Source of the DNA: RGIG8775 sp045660295
Lineage (GTDB): Bacteria; Bacillota; Clostridia; Oscillospirales; CAG-272
DNA length: 64,000 nucleotides
Direction of reading: 5' to 3'
Assembly: GCA_045660295.1 (NCBI GenBank)
Contig: JAZRDN010000007.1
Span: 1 to 64,000 of the forward strand
The notes under the pieces: model-generated
What the model saw: the letters and a program-made list of their open reading frames with translations, nothing else
Told to the model about the DNA's origin: nothing
Databases searched by the model: none
Made by a program: the position numbers and the translations under genes
Shown: in pieces, positions 26,024 through 33,925 of the stretch
How the letters are laid out: every line of letters begins with the position of its first letter
Position numbering within the stretch: the first letter of the stretch is position 1

Positions 26024-26965
26024 ATGACACGTGAGCCAATGTTGATAAACGAACTCATAAAAGAGGCTTCCTCTCCCGCGCGTTTTGTAGCCGAGAGCGA
26101 AGCGGAATACGAAAAAAAGCTGTCTGATACGGCAAATGAAATAGCAAAGAACGCCGACGAGCATCCGTTTATACTCATTTCGGGACCCTCGGGCTCTGGA
26201 AAGACCACCAGTGCCCTTAAGCTTGAGGAGCGCCTTGATAAAATGGGCTTTGAGACCCACATTCTGTCGCTTGACAACTATTTTCACCCCATAACCGACG
26301 ACGAGCGCCCGCTTTTCGAGGCGCACAAGCTTGACCTTGAAGCCCCCGCGAGAGTTGACACAGACCTGCTTAACAGCCAGCTCCGCGCCATTATGGAAGG
26401 CGAGGATGTAGCGGTGCCTCGCTTCAACTTTGTGACGAACCTGCGTGAGGTAGGCGACAGAAGGCTGAAGCTCCGCAAGGGCGAGCTGATAATCTTAGAG
26501 GGTATCCATTCGCTCAATCCCTCTGTAATAGAGAACGCCGAGGACTTCAGCACCAGAATATACGTCAGCGTCCGCTCACGAATAGAGCACACAAAAAAGG
26601 GCGAGAGCTACCTGCTTCACCCCTCAAAAATAAGGCTGGCGAGACGCATGATCCGTGACGGGCGCACCAGAAACCGCAATCCCTCGGCGGTGGTCTCACT
26701 TTACGACAGCGTGGAGCGCGGAGAAAACCTCTATATAATGCCCTACAAGCACCGCGCCGACTTCGACATCGACACCTTTATTCCGTATGAACCATGTATT
26801 TACAAGTCTTTGCTCCCCGCCTCGCTTCCCGATGACGAGGCAAAGCACCCGTGGCTGACCGAGCTTTTTGAGGTGCTTGGCGAGATTCCCGCAATACCCC
26901 CCGAACTTGTACCGACGGAGTCGCTTTTGCGCGAATTTATCGGAGGAGGCAAATACGGAGACTGA
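26024..26965 (+). CDS. Uridine-kinase/phosphoribulokinase-family P-loop kinase
   Basis: A 313-residue kinase with the P-loop GPSGSGKTTSALKLEE at about residues 53-68, the DNYFHP substrate segment near residue 85, and the lid region RRMIRDGRTRNRNPS near residue 208. Proteins of this clostridial family are often around 550 residues with an extra N-terminal domain. Only about 50 residues precede the P-loop here, so this is the short form. It may phosphorylate a nucleoside, but the substrate is not certain. GGAGG precedes the ATG. Confidence 0.8.
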   Translation: MTREPMLINELIKEASSPARFVAESEAEYEKKLSDTANEIAKNADEHPFILISGPSGSGKTTSALKLEERLDKMGFETHILSLDNYFHPITDDERPLFEAHKLDLEAPARVDTDLLNSQLRAIMEGEDVAVPRFNFVTNLREVGDRRLKLRKGELIILEGIHSLNPSVIENAEDFSTRIYVSVRSRIEHTKKGESYLLHPSKIRLARRMIRDGRTRNRNPSAVVSLYDSVERGENLYIMPYKHRADFDIDTFIPYEPCIYKSLLPASLPDDEAKHPWLTELFEVLGEIPAIPPELVPTESLLREFIGGGKYGD

Positions 26966-26986
26966 CAAAATACTGAATTTTCACAA

Positions 26987-27268
26987 ATGAATTTCATTAT
27001 GACAGCAAGTTACAAACGAGTGAAGCTTGCTTGCTACGCAAGCAACGTCACCATGTCTATCGTGGGCAATCTTTCGCCCGTTCTCTTTCTTACCTTTACT
27101 ATAAACGAGAGCTCCAAAGCGGCGCAAATTGCCGCGGACATGGGACTAACGCCCGACAGACCGGGCATGAAATGCGGAATACTTGTGGGAATGCTGTTCT
27201 CGCTTGTAGCGGTTTTCGTGTATTTGAGGATAATGAAAACGCAGAAAAATTTTGTAGCTGAAAAATAA
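26987..27268 (+). pseudogene. MFS transporter remnant, internally deleted
   Basis: A 93-residue open frame. Its first 35 residues resemble the first membrane segment of clostridial MFS transporters (KLACYASNVTMSIVGNLSPVLFLTF). Its last 45 (MKCGILVGMLFSLVAVFVYLRI) resemble the final membrane segment of the same transporter type. The middle ten segments are missing, which suggests an in-frame internal deletion that joined both ends. No ribosome-binding site is evident. An intact small two-span membrane protein is the alternative. Confidence 0.5.
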
Positions 27269-27405
27269 ATTTTATAGCTGAACGGCGAAGGGTTTACCCC
27301 CGCCGTTTCTTTTTGCGCCGTGCAAACAAAAATTTCCACCTACTGTTTACGTCTCCACTCGCGTGGCAAAAATAGTATAAGAAATCAGAGGAAAGGAGCT
27401 TTTAT

Positions 27406-28263
27406 ATGTCAAACACCGATTTACCTCGCACCGAAATATCCGCCTTTAAAAAGTCAAAGGACTTTCTTATATGCGTTGACAGCGACGGCTGCGCCATGGA
27501 CTCAATGAACGTAAAGCACTTAAAGTGCTTTGGTCCGCTGATGATAAAGGAGTGGGAGCTTTACAGGTGGGAACACGATATCCTTGAAATATGGAACGAA
27601 ATAAATCTTTACACAAAGACACGCGGAGTCAATCGCTTCAGGGGGCTTGCGCTGACCCTTAAGGCGGTCAACGAGCGCTTTCACCCGATAGCCGAGATAG
27701 GACATCTGCTGTTCTGGTCGGAGCGCGGCAGGGGGCTTTCAAACGACTCGCTGAGGCGAGAAATTGCCGACAATCCCGACATCGGGATATTAAAAAAAGC
27801 CCTCTCGTGGAGCACAGAGGTCAACCGCGCCATAGAATCGCTTGGCGAAGACGAGATATTGCCGTTTGAGGGGGTAAAGGCAGGTCTTCGGCAAGCGAGT
27901 GAATTTGCCGATATTGCCGTGGTTTCGGGAGCTAACGCCGACGCGCTTATCCACGAGTGGTGCAAGCATGGGTTGGCAAAGCACGCCGACCTGCTTCTGT
28001 CGCAAAGTGCGGGAAGCAAGTCCTTTTGCATTGGCGAGCTTGTAAAAAAGGGCTATTCACCGCACAAAGTGCTTATGTGCGGTGACGCCGTAGGAGACCT
28101 TGAGGCGGCAGATGCAAACGGAGTATTCTTCTTCCCTGTTCTCGTGCGCCGAGAGCGCGAAAGCTGGGACGAATTCCCCCAAGCCCTGAAAAAGCTGTCA
28201 AGCGGCGATTACGTTCAATACGGCGAAAAAAAGAAAGCCGAATTTTTAAATAATCTGAGCTAA
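27406..28263 (+). CDS. HAD-superfamily hydrolase
   Basis: A 285-residue phosphatase-like protein. Motif I is VDSDGCAMDSM with the two aspartates at D25 and D27, motif II is VVSGAN near residue 180, and motif IV is MCGDAVGDLEAA near residue 226. A helical cap sits between motifs I and II. The DSDG opening and cap position resemble the phosphonatase/beta-phosphoglucomutase branch, but the substrate is unclear. It lies 13 bp upstream of the GH3 gene behind AAAGGAG, so the product of that glycosidase pathway may be its substrate. Confidence 0.8.
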   Translation: MSNTDLPRTEISAFKKSKDFLICVDSDGCAMDSMNVKHLKCFGPLMIKEWELYRWEHDILEIWNEINLYTKTRGVNRFRGLALTLKAVNERFHPIAEIGHLLFWSERGRGLSNDSLRREIADNPDIGILKKALSWSTEVNRAIESLGEDEILPFEGVKAGLRQASEFADIAVVSGANADALIHEWCKHGLAKHADLLLSQSAGSKSFCIGELVKKGYSPHKVLMCGDAVGDLEAADANGVFFFPVLVRRERESWDEFPQALKKLSSGDYVQYGEKKKAEFLNNLS

Positions 28264-28276
28264 TAAGGAGTTAAAA

Positions 28277-30046
28277 ATGGTAGATCTCAAAGCAAAGCCC
28301 TACTGCCTTTCAGACGACGGCATCGAATGGGTCAACTCAACAATAAGCGCTATGACCGACGAGGAAAAGGTGGGACAGCTCTTTTTTCAGCTGACCGCGT
28401 CAACCGACGAGGAATATTTAAAGGAGCTGATGAACAAATATCATCTTGGCGGTTGCCGATACAACGCCATGCCCGCCGAGAAGGTACGCAAGCAAAACGA
28501 AATTCTCCAAAAACACGCAAGGATACCGCTTTTTATAGCCTGCAACACAGAGACGGGCGGCAACGGGGCGTGCACTGACGGCACGTATATCGGAAGCGGT
28601 ATAAAGATAGGCGCTACGGGCAACGCCGAATACGCCCGCGCGCTTGGCAAATACGCCAACGAGGAAGCGGCGGCGATAGGCTGCAACATGGCGTTCGCCC
28701 CCGTATGCGACATTCACCTCAACTGGGAGAACACCGAGATAGTCTCAAGAGCCTTTGGCAACGATGCCGAGCGAGTAGCAGAAATGAGCCGAGCCTACGT
28801 TGAGGGCGCGCACTCGGTAGAGGGCTTCGCATCGGTGGCAAAGCACTTTCCCGGCAACGGCTTGGACTTCCGCGACGCCCACATCTCAAACAACGTGAAC
28901 CCAACGGGCGAAAAGGAATGGTTTGAGACCTTTGGAAGGGTTTACAAGACGCTTTTTGAAGCTGGAGTAGACGCGGTCATGGGCGGTCACATAATGATGC
29001 CCACCTATATGCGTGAGCTTTACCCCGACATAAAGGACGATGATATCCTGCCCGCCACGCTCTGCCGTGAGATAATGACAGAGCTTTTGCGCCACAGACT
29101 GGGCTTTAACGGAATGGTTGTGTCCGATGCCAGCCACATGGTGGCAATGACCAACCGAATGAAGCGCCGAGACATGCTCCCCGCGTGCATCAACGCGGGC
29201 TGCGACATGTTCCTTTTCTTCAACGACCCGGACGAGGATTTCGAGTGTATGCTTTCGGCTTACAAAAGCGGTGTCATCACCGAGGAACGCATGACCGAAG
29301 CGCTTACGCGTATACTCGGGCTTAAGGCGAAAATGGGCTTGCACAAAAAGCCCAAGGACGGGCTTGTGTCAAGCGCCGAGCCGTCCGCCGCTCTCGGCAA
29401 GCCCGAATACAGAGAAATCGCCGAAAGCATAAGCCGTGACAGTATCACGCTGGTAAAGTACAAGGACGAGGGCGTTCTTCCGCTGACACCCGAGAAATAC
29501 AAGCGCGTTATGATAGTTTACGTCAAGGGAGCGGCAGGACCTATGGACGCTTTTATAAAGATGGCAACGGGTGACAACGCCAAATCCAACCCCGCCGAGG
29601 AATTGCGCGACAGGCTCATTGCTCGCGGATTTGACGCCTTTATTTACGAAAGTCCCTTGGAAGCAATGAAGAAGAAGATTGCCGAGGGCGAAAAGCCGAG
29701 TCTTAACCTCTATTTCGCGGGCAAAAACTCAATAAGCGATTTTGTTTCGGGGCAGGATATAGTCATCACACTGTTTGACGTAACGGTAGGCAGACCCAGC
29801 TTTGGCATGTCAAAGGGTGGCGGTGAGATACCCTGGTACGTTTTTGAGCTTCCTGTAATAGCAATAAGCGTAAACGCACCAACCATGCTTGCCGATATTC
29901 CGCAAGCGCGCACCTATATCAACGCCTACGACTCAAAGCCCCACACCCTTGACGCGCTTGTTGACAAGCTCACAAGCTCTCCCGATGCGTTCACGGGAAA
30001 AGACCCTATCGACAGTTTTTGCGGCATATGGGATACGAAAATTTAA
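28277..30046 (+). CDS. Glycoside hydrolase family 3, NagZ-like
   Basis: A 589-residue cytoplasmic enzyme (no signal peptide) with a GH3 TIM barrel. It carries KHFPGNG near residue 188, the RDAH segment whose His matches the acid/base dyad of NagZ-type enzymes, and the nucleophile Asp in VVSDASHM near residue 283. A C-terminal alpha/beta domain follows (about 385-580). The dyad suggests a beta-N-acetylhexosaminidase or related enzyme, possibly acting on cell-wall or glycan fragments. It is cotranscribed with the HAD gene. Confidence 0.87.
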   Translation: MVDLKAKPYCLSDDGIEWVNSTISAMTDEEKVGQLFFQLTASTDEEYLKELMNKYHLGGCRYNAMPAEKVRKQNEILQKHARIPLFIACNTETGGNGACTDGTYIGSGIKIGATGNAEYARALGKYANEEAAAIGCNMAFAPVCDIHLNWENTEIVSRAFGNDAERVAEMSRAYVEGAHSVEGFASVAKHFPGNGLDFRDAHISNNVNPTGEKEWFETFGRVYKTLFEAGVDAVMGGHIMMPTYMRELYPDIKDDDILPATLCREIMTELLRHRLGFNGMVVSDASHMVAMTNRMKRRDMLPACINAGCDMFLFFNDPDEDFECMLSAYKSGVITEERMTEALTRILGLKAKMGLHKKPKDGLVSSAEPSAALGKPEYREIAESISRDSITLVKYKDEGVLPLTPEKYKRVMIVYVKGAAGPMDAFIKMATGDNAKSNPAEELRDRLIARGFDAFIYESPLEAMKKKIAEGEKPSLNLYFAGKNSISDFVSGQDIVITLFDVTVGRPSFGMSKGGGEIPWYVFELPVIAISVNAPTMLADIPQARTYINAYDSKPHTLDALVDKLTSSPDAFTGKDPIDSFCGIWDTKI

Positions 30047-30054
30047 TTATAAAA

Positions 30055-30083
30055 AGGGGCTGTCTTACAAGAGCACAGCCCCA
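30055..30083 (+). terminator. Terminator hairpin after the GH3 gene
   Basis: GGGGCTGT-CTTACAAGAG-CACAGCCCC stem just past the stop, without a strong T run. Confidence 0.5.
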
Positions 30084-30157
30084 CACTTGTATTATGCGGC
30101 AGATTATTATTTTTCGATGTTTTGACAAAAAATTTGACAAAATTTTCATAGTTGTCT

Positions 30158-30186
30158 TGACGGAAAGCCTGTGATGTGGTATACTT
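30158..30186 (+). promoter_or_regulatory. Promoter of hpt
   Basis: TTGACG, 17 bp, TATACT. Confidence 0.8.
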
Positions 30187-30269
30187 AACTCATCTATTTA
30201 CAAATTACGGAGCGAAATTTATAAACGTGGACGTTACGTCTGATGAATAATTTAAAGGAGTTTTCGGAT

Positions 30270-30830
30270 ATGGACAAGATTCAAGGAATCAAGGATTTTG
30301 AAAGCAGAATCAAAAGAATCCTCATCACAGAGGAAGAAATCGACGCCGCTACAAAGAAGGTGGGCAAGGAAATAGACGCACTGTACGACGGACGCCCGAT
30401 ACTGCTTGTAAGCATTCTCAAGGGCTCGTTCGTATTTATGTCAGACCTCTGCCGCGCGGTCTCTGTTCCCTGCGAGGTAGGCTTTATGTGCGCGAAAAGC
30501 TATTACAACGGCACTGTCTCGTCGGGCACAGTACAAATCACAATGGACCTTGAGCAGGACATAAGCAAATATCACGTTGTAATCGTAGAGGACATTGTGG
30601 ACACGGGAAGAACACTTAACGACGTTGTGGCGCTTCTTAAGAAACGCAACCCTCTTTCGATAAGGGTCGTAACACTCTTGGACAAGCCCTCAAGACGCTT
30701 GGTGGACTTCAATGCCGATATAGCTCTGTTCACCATTCCCGACCATTTTGTTATTGGCTACGGGCTTGATTGCGGCGAGCTTTACCGCAACCTTCCCTAC
30801 ATAGCAGAGTATAATCAGGACGTAAAGTAA
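30270..30830 (+). CDS. hpt: Hypoxanthine phosphoribosyltransferase
   Basis: Purine salvage enzyme that joins hypoxanthine or guanine to PRPP. The 186-residue protein has the PRPP motif VVIVEDIVDTGRTL near residue 110, the flexible-loop segment CAKSYYNGTVSSG and the base-contacting FVIGYGLD near the C-terminus. The ATG at 30270 is chosen because AAAGGAG sits nine bases upstream; an in-frame ATG at 30243 has no such site. It has its own promoter and terminator. Confidence 0.95.
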   Translation: MDKIQGIKDFESRIKRILITEEEIDAATKKVGKEIDALYDGRPILLVSILKGSFVFMSDLCRAVSVPCEVGFMCAKSYYNGTVSSGTVQITMDLEQDISKYHVVIVEDIVDTGRTLNDVVALLKKRNPLSIRVVTLLDKPSRRLVDFNADIALFTIPDHFVIGYGLDCGELYRNLPYIAEYNQDVK

Positions 30831-30842
30831 GATTGGATAGGC

Positions 30843-30874
30843 AAAGCGCTCGCTTTTTGCGAGCGCTTTGTTTT
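30843..30874 (+). terminator. Terminator of hpt
   Basis: AAAGCGCTCGC-TTTTT-GCGAGCGCTTT followed by GTTTTG. The remaining gene-free stretch to 31168 holds one more hairpin at 30958-30984 and a terminator for the opposite strand at 31129-31153, and nothing else recognisable. Confidence 0.85.
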
Positions 30875-30957
30875 GATATGCGTTTGTACGCTATATTAAA
30901 TTTGGTATATTGTATAGGATATCGCCCCCTGCGAGTTTCTTCACCCAACAAAAATCG

Positions 30958-30988
30958 GTAGCCGAGTCGTTAAGACTCGGCTACATTT
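30958..30988. other. Isolated hairpin in the intergenic region
   Basis: GTAGCCGAGTC-GTTAA-GACTCGGCTAC followed by ATTTTG. It is a perfect 11-bp stem, terminator-like on the plus strand, but no gene ends directly before it. Confidence 0.6.
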
Positions 30989-31128
30989 TGCGTTATTCAC
31001 GTCAAGACTTGTATCGCCGATCACGGGAAGCTGAAGCTCGAGAGAATTACAGTTACCGATTGTCAATTGTGCAATATAATATATATACCATATACAAATT
31101 GTGCAAAATGCACAGAAACACAATCAAA

Positions 31129-31153
31129 GAGGCTGAGTCAAAAACTCAGCCTC
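31129..31153 (-). terminator. Terminator after the Sel1-like gene
   Basis: GAGGCTGAGT-TTTTG-ACTCAGCCTC on the minus strand, 15 bp past the stop at 31169. A similar stem-loop ends the GH2 gene at 54188. Confidence 0.6.
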
Positions 31154-31168
31154 CACCTGTAATCTATC

Positions 31169-31918
31169 CTATGAATTTGTGTTTTGGGCGTTTTCAAGAA
31201 GCGCCTTTACCTTTGGGTCATCCATTCTGATCTTGCAAAAAAGCTCCGCAAGCTCAAGGAGCGGTAATTCCAAATCAGAAACGGTCATAGTGCGTGTAAG
31301 CAAAGTTCCCTTCTTTCGCGTCACGTTGTATTCGTTGACCTGCTCAACCAAAATCATTTTCCATGAATCTTGCATTCCTTGAGAGCCGGCAATTATCTGA
31401 CAAACCGAAGATGCGTCTATTTTGCTCTTTGAAGAAACAGCCACCTTATTAAGGTTATCCATAAGAACCTGCCTGTTCCACGAGCATTGGTGCATAATAA
31501 ACGCAAGATTGTTTCCAAATCTAATGTTTTCAGGCTTCTTTTTACTGCTCGGATCGCGGCTTTGTAGCTTGTTCTTGATGAATCTGTTCATGTTGTTGAA
31601 GAAGCTGGCGTATTCCTCGGAGGTAAGCTGTGACATAACGTCGTCAAAAAGCTCTCTGACCTCCTCCTCGCTTCGAGGCGTGCGCGCCGAGGCTCTTTTG
31701 AGGCTCACAGACGAAATCGACTCCGCAGAGCAAAGCCCGAACAGCCCCGCAACCTCATGGGCATATATGCCGCCCAGATCACGGAACAGCCTAAGCTCCT
31801 CACCCGCAAGCGCGTCAGCGGCAAACGACCAATAGACAAACGCGCGTTTCTGATCCATCATAACGCCGTCACCTTCCGCATATTTTCGCCCGAGCTTTAT
31901 CCAGTCATTCTTGTTCAT
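31169..31918 (-). CDS. Protein of unknown function with N-terminal Sel1-like repeat
   Basis: A 249-residue soluble protein. Residues about 5-40 (LGRKYAEGDGVMMDQKRAFVYWSFAAD) fit one Sel1/TPR-like repeat. The remainder is helical and polar with no family I recognise, including a FDDVMSQLTSEEYASFFNNMNRFIKN stretch. It follows the ESCRT-like cluster on the same strand, but a terminator at 32004 and its own promoter at 31959-31987 separate it. Association with the cluster is by position only. Sel1 proteins usually act as protein-binding scaffolds. Confidence 0.6.
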   Translation of the reverse strand: MNKNDWIKLGRKYAEGDGVMMDQKRAFVYWSFAADALAGEELRLFRDLGGIYAHEVAGLFGLCSAESISSVSLKRASARTPRSEEEVRELFDDVMSQLTSEEYASFFNNMNRFIKNKLQSRDPSSKKKPENIRFGNNLAFIMHQCSWNRQVLMDNLNKVAVSSKSKIDASSVCQIIAGSQGMQDSWKMILVEQVNEYNVTRKKGTLLTRTMTVSDLELPLLELAELFCKIRMDDPKVKALLENAQNTNS

Positions 31919-31958
31919 ATCATTCTTCCGTCCTTGTTGTTAATAGAAATCTTCTGTC

Positions 31959-31987
31959 ATTGTATCACATTATCCGACATTTTTCAA
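31959..31987 (-). promoter_or_regulatory. Promoter of the Sel1-like gene
   Basis: Minus-strand TTGAAA, 17 bp, TACAAT. Confidence 0.65.
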
Positions 31988-32003
31988 GGGGTAATTTACT
32001 AAA

Positions 32004-32023
32004 AAAGCCCCCGAAGGGGCTTT
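32004..32023 (-). terminator. Terminator after the Vps4-like gene
   Basis: AAAGCCCC-TTCG-GGGGCTTT with a following TTTTT on the minus strand, about 25 bp past the stop at 32048. Confidence 0.85.
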
Positions 32024-32047
32024 AGTCAGTTAAGGTTTTTTGGAGGT

Positions 32048-33250
32048 TTATTTGCGCTGTGCCAGATATTTCTGGTACACCATCAAATCTGTTTTGGGTG
32101 TCTTATAACCCTTTTCTTCATTGTACTTGATGTACTCGCCAAGCTCGTCGCCCTTTATACTCTTTGGGGAGTGGGCGATGACATCGTTGACGTCCTCGGT
32201 CGTAACCACCGAGGCTACGCCCGTCTCGTAATGTCTGAACAATGGTCTGTCGCCGATCCTCTCGCATATGGTAGAGATATCAGCCGAGCTATATCCCTCA
32301 AGGAAGTCAGCTATTGTGTCAAGGTTAACGTTGGAAGCAAGGGGCGGAACTCCGCCGCCAAGGCTCTTTTTAACAAGAAATCTTCTCGCTTCCTGATCGG
32401 GCAAGCCCACGTAGACCTGAGTATCAAGACGCTTACCGCGAAGGATAGCCGAGTCAATGCTGTCGGGGCGGTTTGTGGTTGCCACAAACACGATGCTACG
32501 GTCGGTATTAGCCTTTACCATAGCGTCAATTCCCTGCAAAAGCTCGTTTACTACACGGTTCATTTCGCCGTCCGCACCCTCGGTGCTCTTTGAGCGCTTA
32601 CCCGCGATCGCGTCAAACTCGTCAACGAACGCCAGAATCCTTGGCGAATCGTCGGCAATGATGCTATCCATATAAGCCTTGATATTGCGTATAGACTGTC
32701 CTAAACGGGAATCAATTATCTCACTCGCCTTGCAACGGTGCATAGACATGTCAAGCTCGTTGGCAAGAGCCTCGGCAAACATGGTCTTTCCCGTACCGGG
32801 AGGTCCGTACAAAAGCAACTGTATCGTGCGGCTGGGCTTCTTCTTGTACATGCCCATGACCTCGGGGTGATTGATAGGACCAATTACCTTGTTTCTGAGC
32901 AGAGCCTTTACGTCGTCAAGACCGGCGATGTCGCTGAAGCGGATCTCGCTTCTGGTGGTTTCGGCAGCGAACTTGGGCGCCCTATCGTCATCCGCGTCCT
33001 GCGCGGAAACCGAAACGTGAGCGTTTCTGAGTCCCTCAAGACGAGCTGCCCAAAGATTCATTTTCTGCTTATAAATGTTACGCAGGTAGTCCTTTTCGCC
33101 TTTATCCTCAGCAATACGGGCGGCAAGCTGATAGGCTTTGGAAGCCGCCTCACGCGCCGCATCATACTGCTTACCGTTGATGGCGTTATTATAAGCCACC
33201 TCACATTCGCCAATCAGACGATTGACTTTTTCATAGTAGTATTCAGCCAT
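32048..33250 (-). CDS. Vps4-like AAA ATPase with MIT-like N-terminal domain
   Basis: A 400-residue ATPase. Residues 1 to about 78 form a three-helix bundle with the spacing of an MIT domain (YEKVNRLIGECEVAYNNAI, QYDAAREAASKAYQLAARI, LRNIYKQKMNLWAARLEGL). The AAA core has Walker A GPPGTGKT at 149-156, Walker B ILAFVDEFDA around 205-214, sensor 1 TTN at 258-260 and an AILRGKRLD segment (R271, R274) in the arginine-finger region. The single AAA ring with this N-terminus is the katanin/Vps4 plan. In eukaryotes and some archaea such ATPases disassemble ESCRT-III filaments. Start at 33250 fits GGAGAGAAGG. It lies 33 bp after the Snf7-like gene. Confidence 0.82.
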   Translation of the reverse strand: MAEYYYEKVNRLIGECEVAYNNAINGKQYDAAREAASKAYQLAARIAEDKGEKDYLRNIYKQKMNLWAARLEGLRNAHVSVSAQDADDDRAPKFAAETTRSEIRFSDIAGLDDVKALLRNKVIGPINHPEVMGMYKKKPSRTIQLLLYGPPGTGKTMFAEALANELDMSMHRCKASEIIDSRLGQSIRNIKAYMDSIIADDSPRILAFVDEFDAIAGKRSKSTEGADGEMNRVVNELLQGIDAMVKANTDRSIVFVATTNRPDSIDSAILRGKRLDTQVYVGLPDQEARRFLVKKSLGGGVPPLASNVNLDTIADFLEGYSSADISTICERIGDRPLFRHYETGVASVVTTEDVNDVIAHSPKSIKGDELGEYIKYNEEKGYKTPKTDLMVYQKYLAQRK

Positions 33251-33283
33251 AGTACCTTCTCTCCGTAAAAACAACAGCCGATA

Positions 33284-33880
33284 TTATTCGCCTATCTTTG
33301 TATTATCGTTCTTAAGAGAGGTAAAAGGAACCTCAGCCACGGTTGCGCCGACATTGTCAAGACCTGCGGTCTTCTGGAACTCTGCCTTCATCGTATCGAA
33401 AATGTTATTAGCCTCCTCAGATGTCTGTACATCGGAGTTCTTAAGAATAACGTCCATCTGATTGTCAAAAGCGTCGAGCATATTGTCCCACTTGTCGAGA
33501 TTCTGGATAATGTCGCCGCCCTTGAGAGTGTTCATAAGGTTACCAACGCCGTTCATAACGTCCTCAAGACGTCCGATGCTCTCAGCATATTTCTGATGCA
33601 TCTGAGCGCGCCTCGCACGGGTATTCATATCGCGCCAAACCTTGAGAATGCGTTCGGAAATGCTCATCTCCATGCAAAGCATCTTTGCCTCGGTCTCATC
33701 ACCTGCCGCAAAAGCCTCCATAATACGGCTCTTGTATTCGTCACGTTCCTTCTGAGCGTTCTTTACGTTTGTTGCGCACTCCTCGCAAAAAGCCGCGAGC
33801 TTCTTCTTCTGCTGATTAGCCAAAACCTGCTTTTCAAACTCGATTTCCGCCTTTTTCTTCTTGCTCATAAACAATGCCAT
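33284..33880 (-). CDS. Snf7/ESCRT-III-like helical protein
   Basis: A 198-residue, highly charged, almost wholly helical protein. The order matches ESCRT-III proteins. A short hydrophobic then lysine-rich start (MALFMSKKKK) is followed by a long first helix of Lys/Glu heptads. Then come a GDETEAKMLCMEMSIS turn, a second helix with KVWRDMNTRARRAQMHQKY, a MNGVGNLMNTLKGG segment recalling the KGVTKAMGTMNRQ region of CHMP proteins, an acidic helix, and a flexible tail containing EVPF at 183-186. Similarity is judged by pattern, not by alignment score. It lies directly upstream of the MIT-AAA ATPase. A role as filament former at the membrane is inferred. A generic coiled coil is the alternative. 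Confidence 0.65.
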   Translation of the reverse strand: MALFMSKKKKAEIEFEKQVLANQQKKKLAAFCEECATNVKNAQKERDEYKSRIMEAFAAGDETEAKMLCMEMSISERILKVWRDMNTRARRAQMHQKYAESIGRLEDVMNGVGNLMNTLKGGDIIQNLDKWDNMLDAFDNQMDVILKNSDVQTSEEANNIFDTMKAEFQKTAGLDNVGATVAEVPFTSLKNDNTKIGE

Positions 33881-33925
33881 GTTATTACTCCTCCGTCAAA
33901 TTGAAAATTTATTTGTTTTTAGGGA

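Noticed and set aside
33284..33880. Assignment of the 198-residue protein to PspA/Vipp1
   Set aside because: The start and the typical PspA N-terminal pattern (an amphipathic helix followed by a DPEKML-like motif) are missing; the layout fits Snf7/CHMP better, though both share the ESCRT-III fold.
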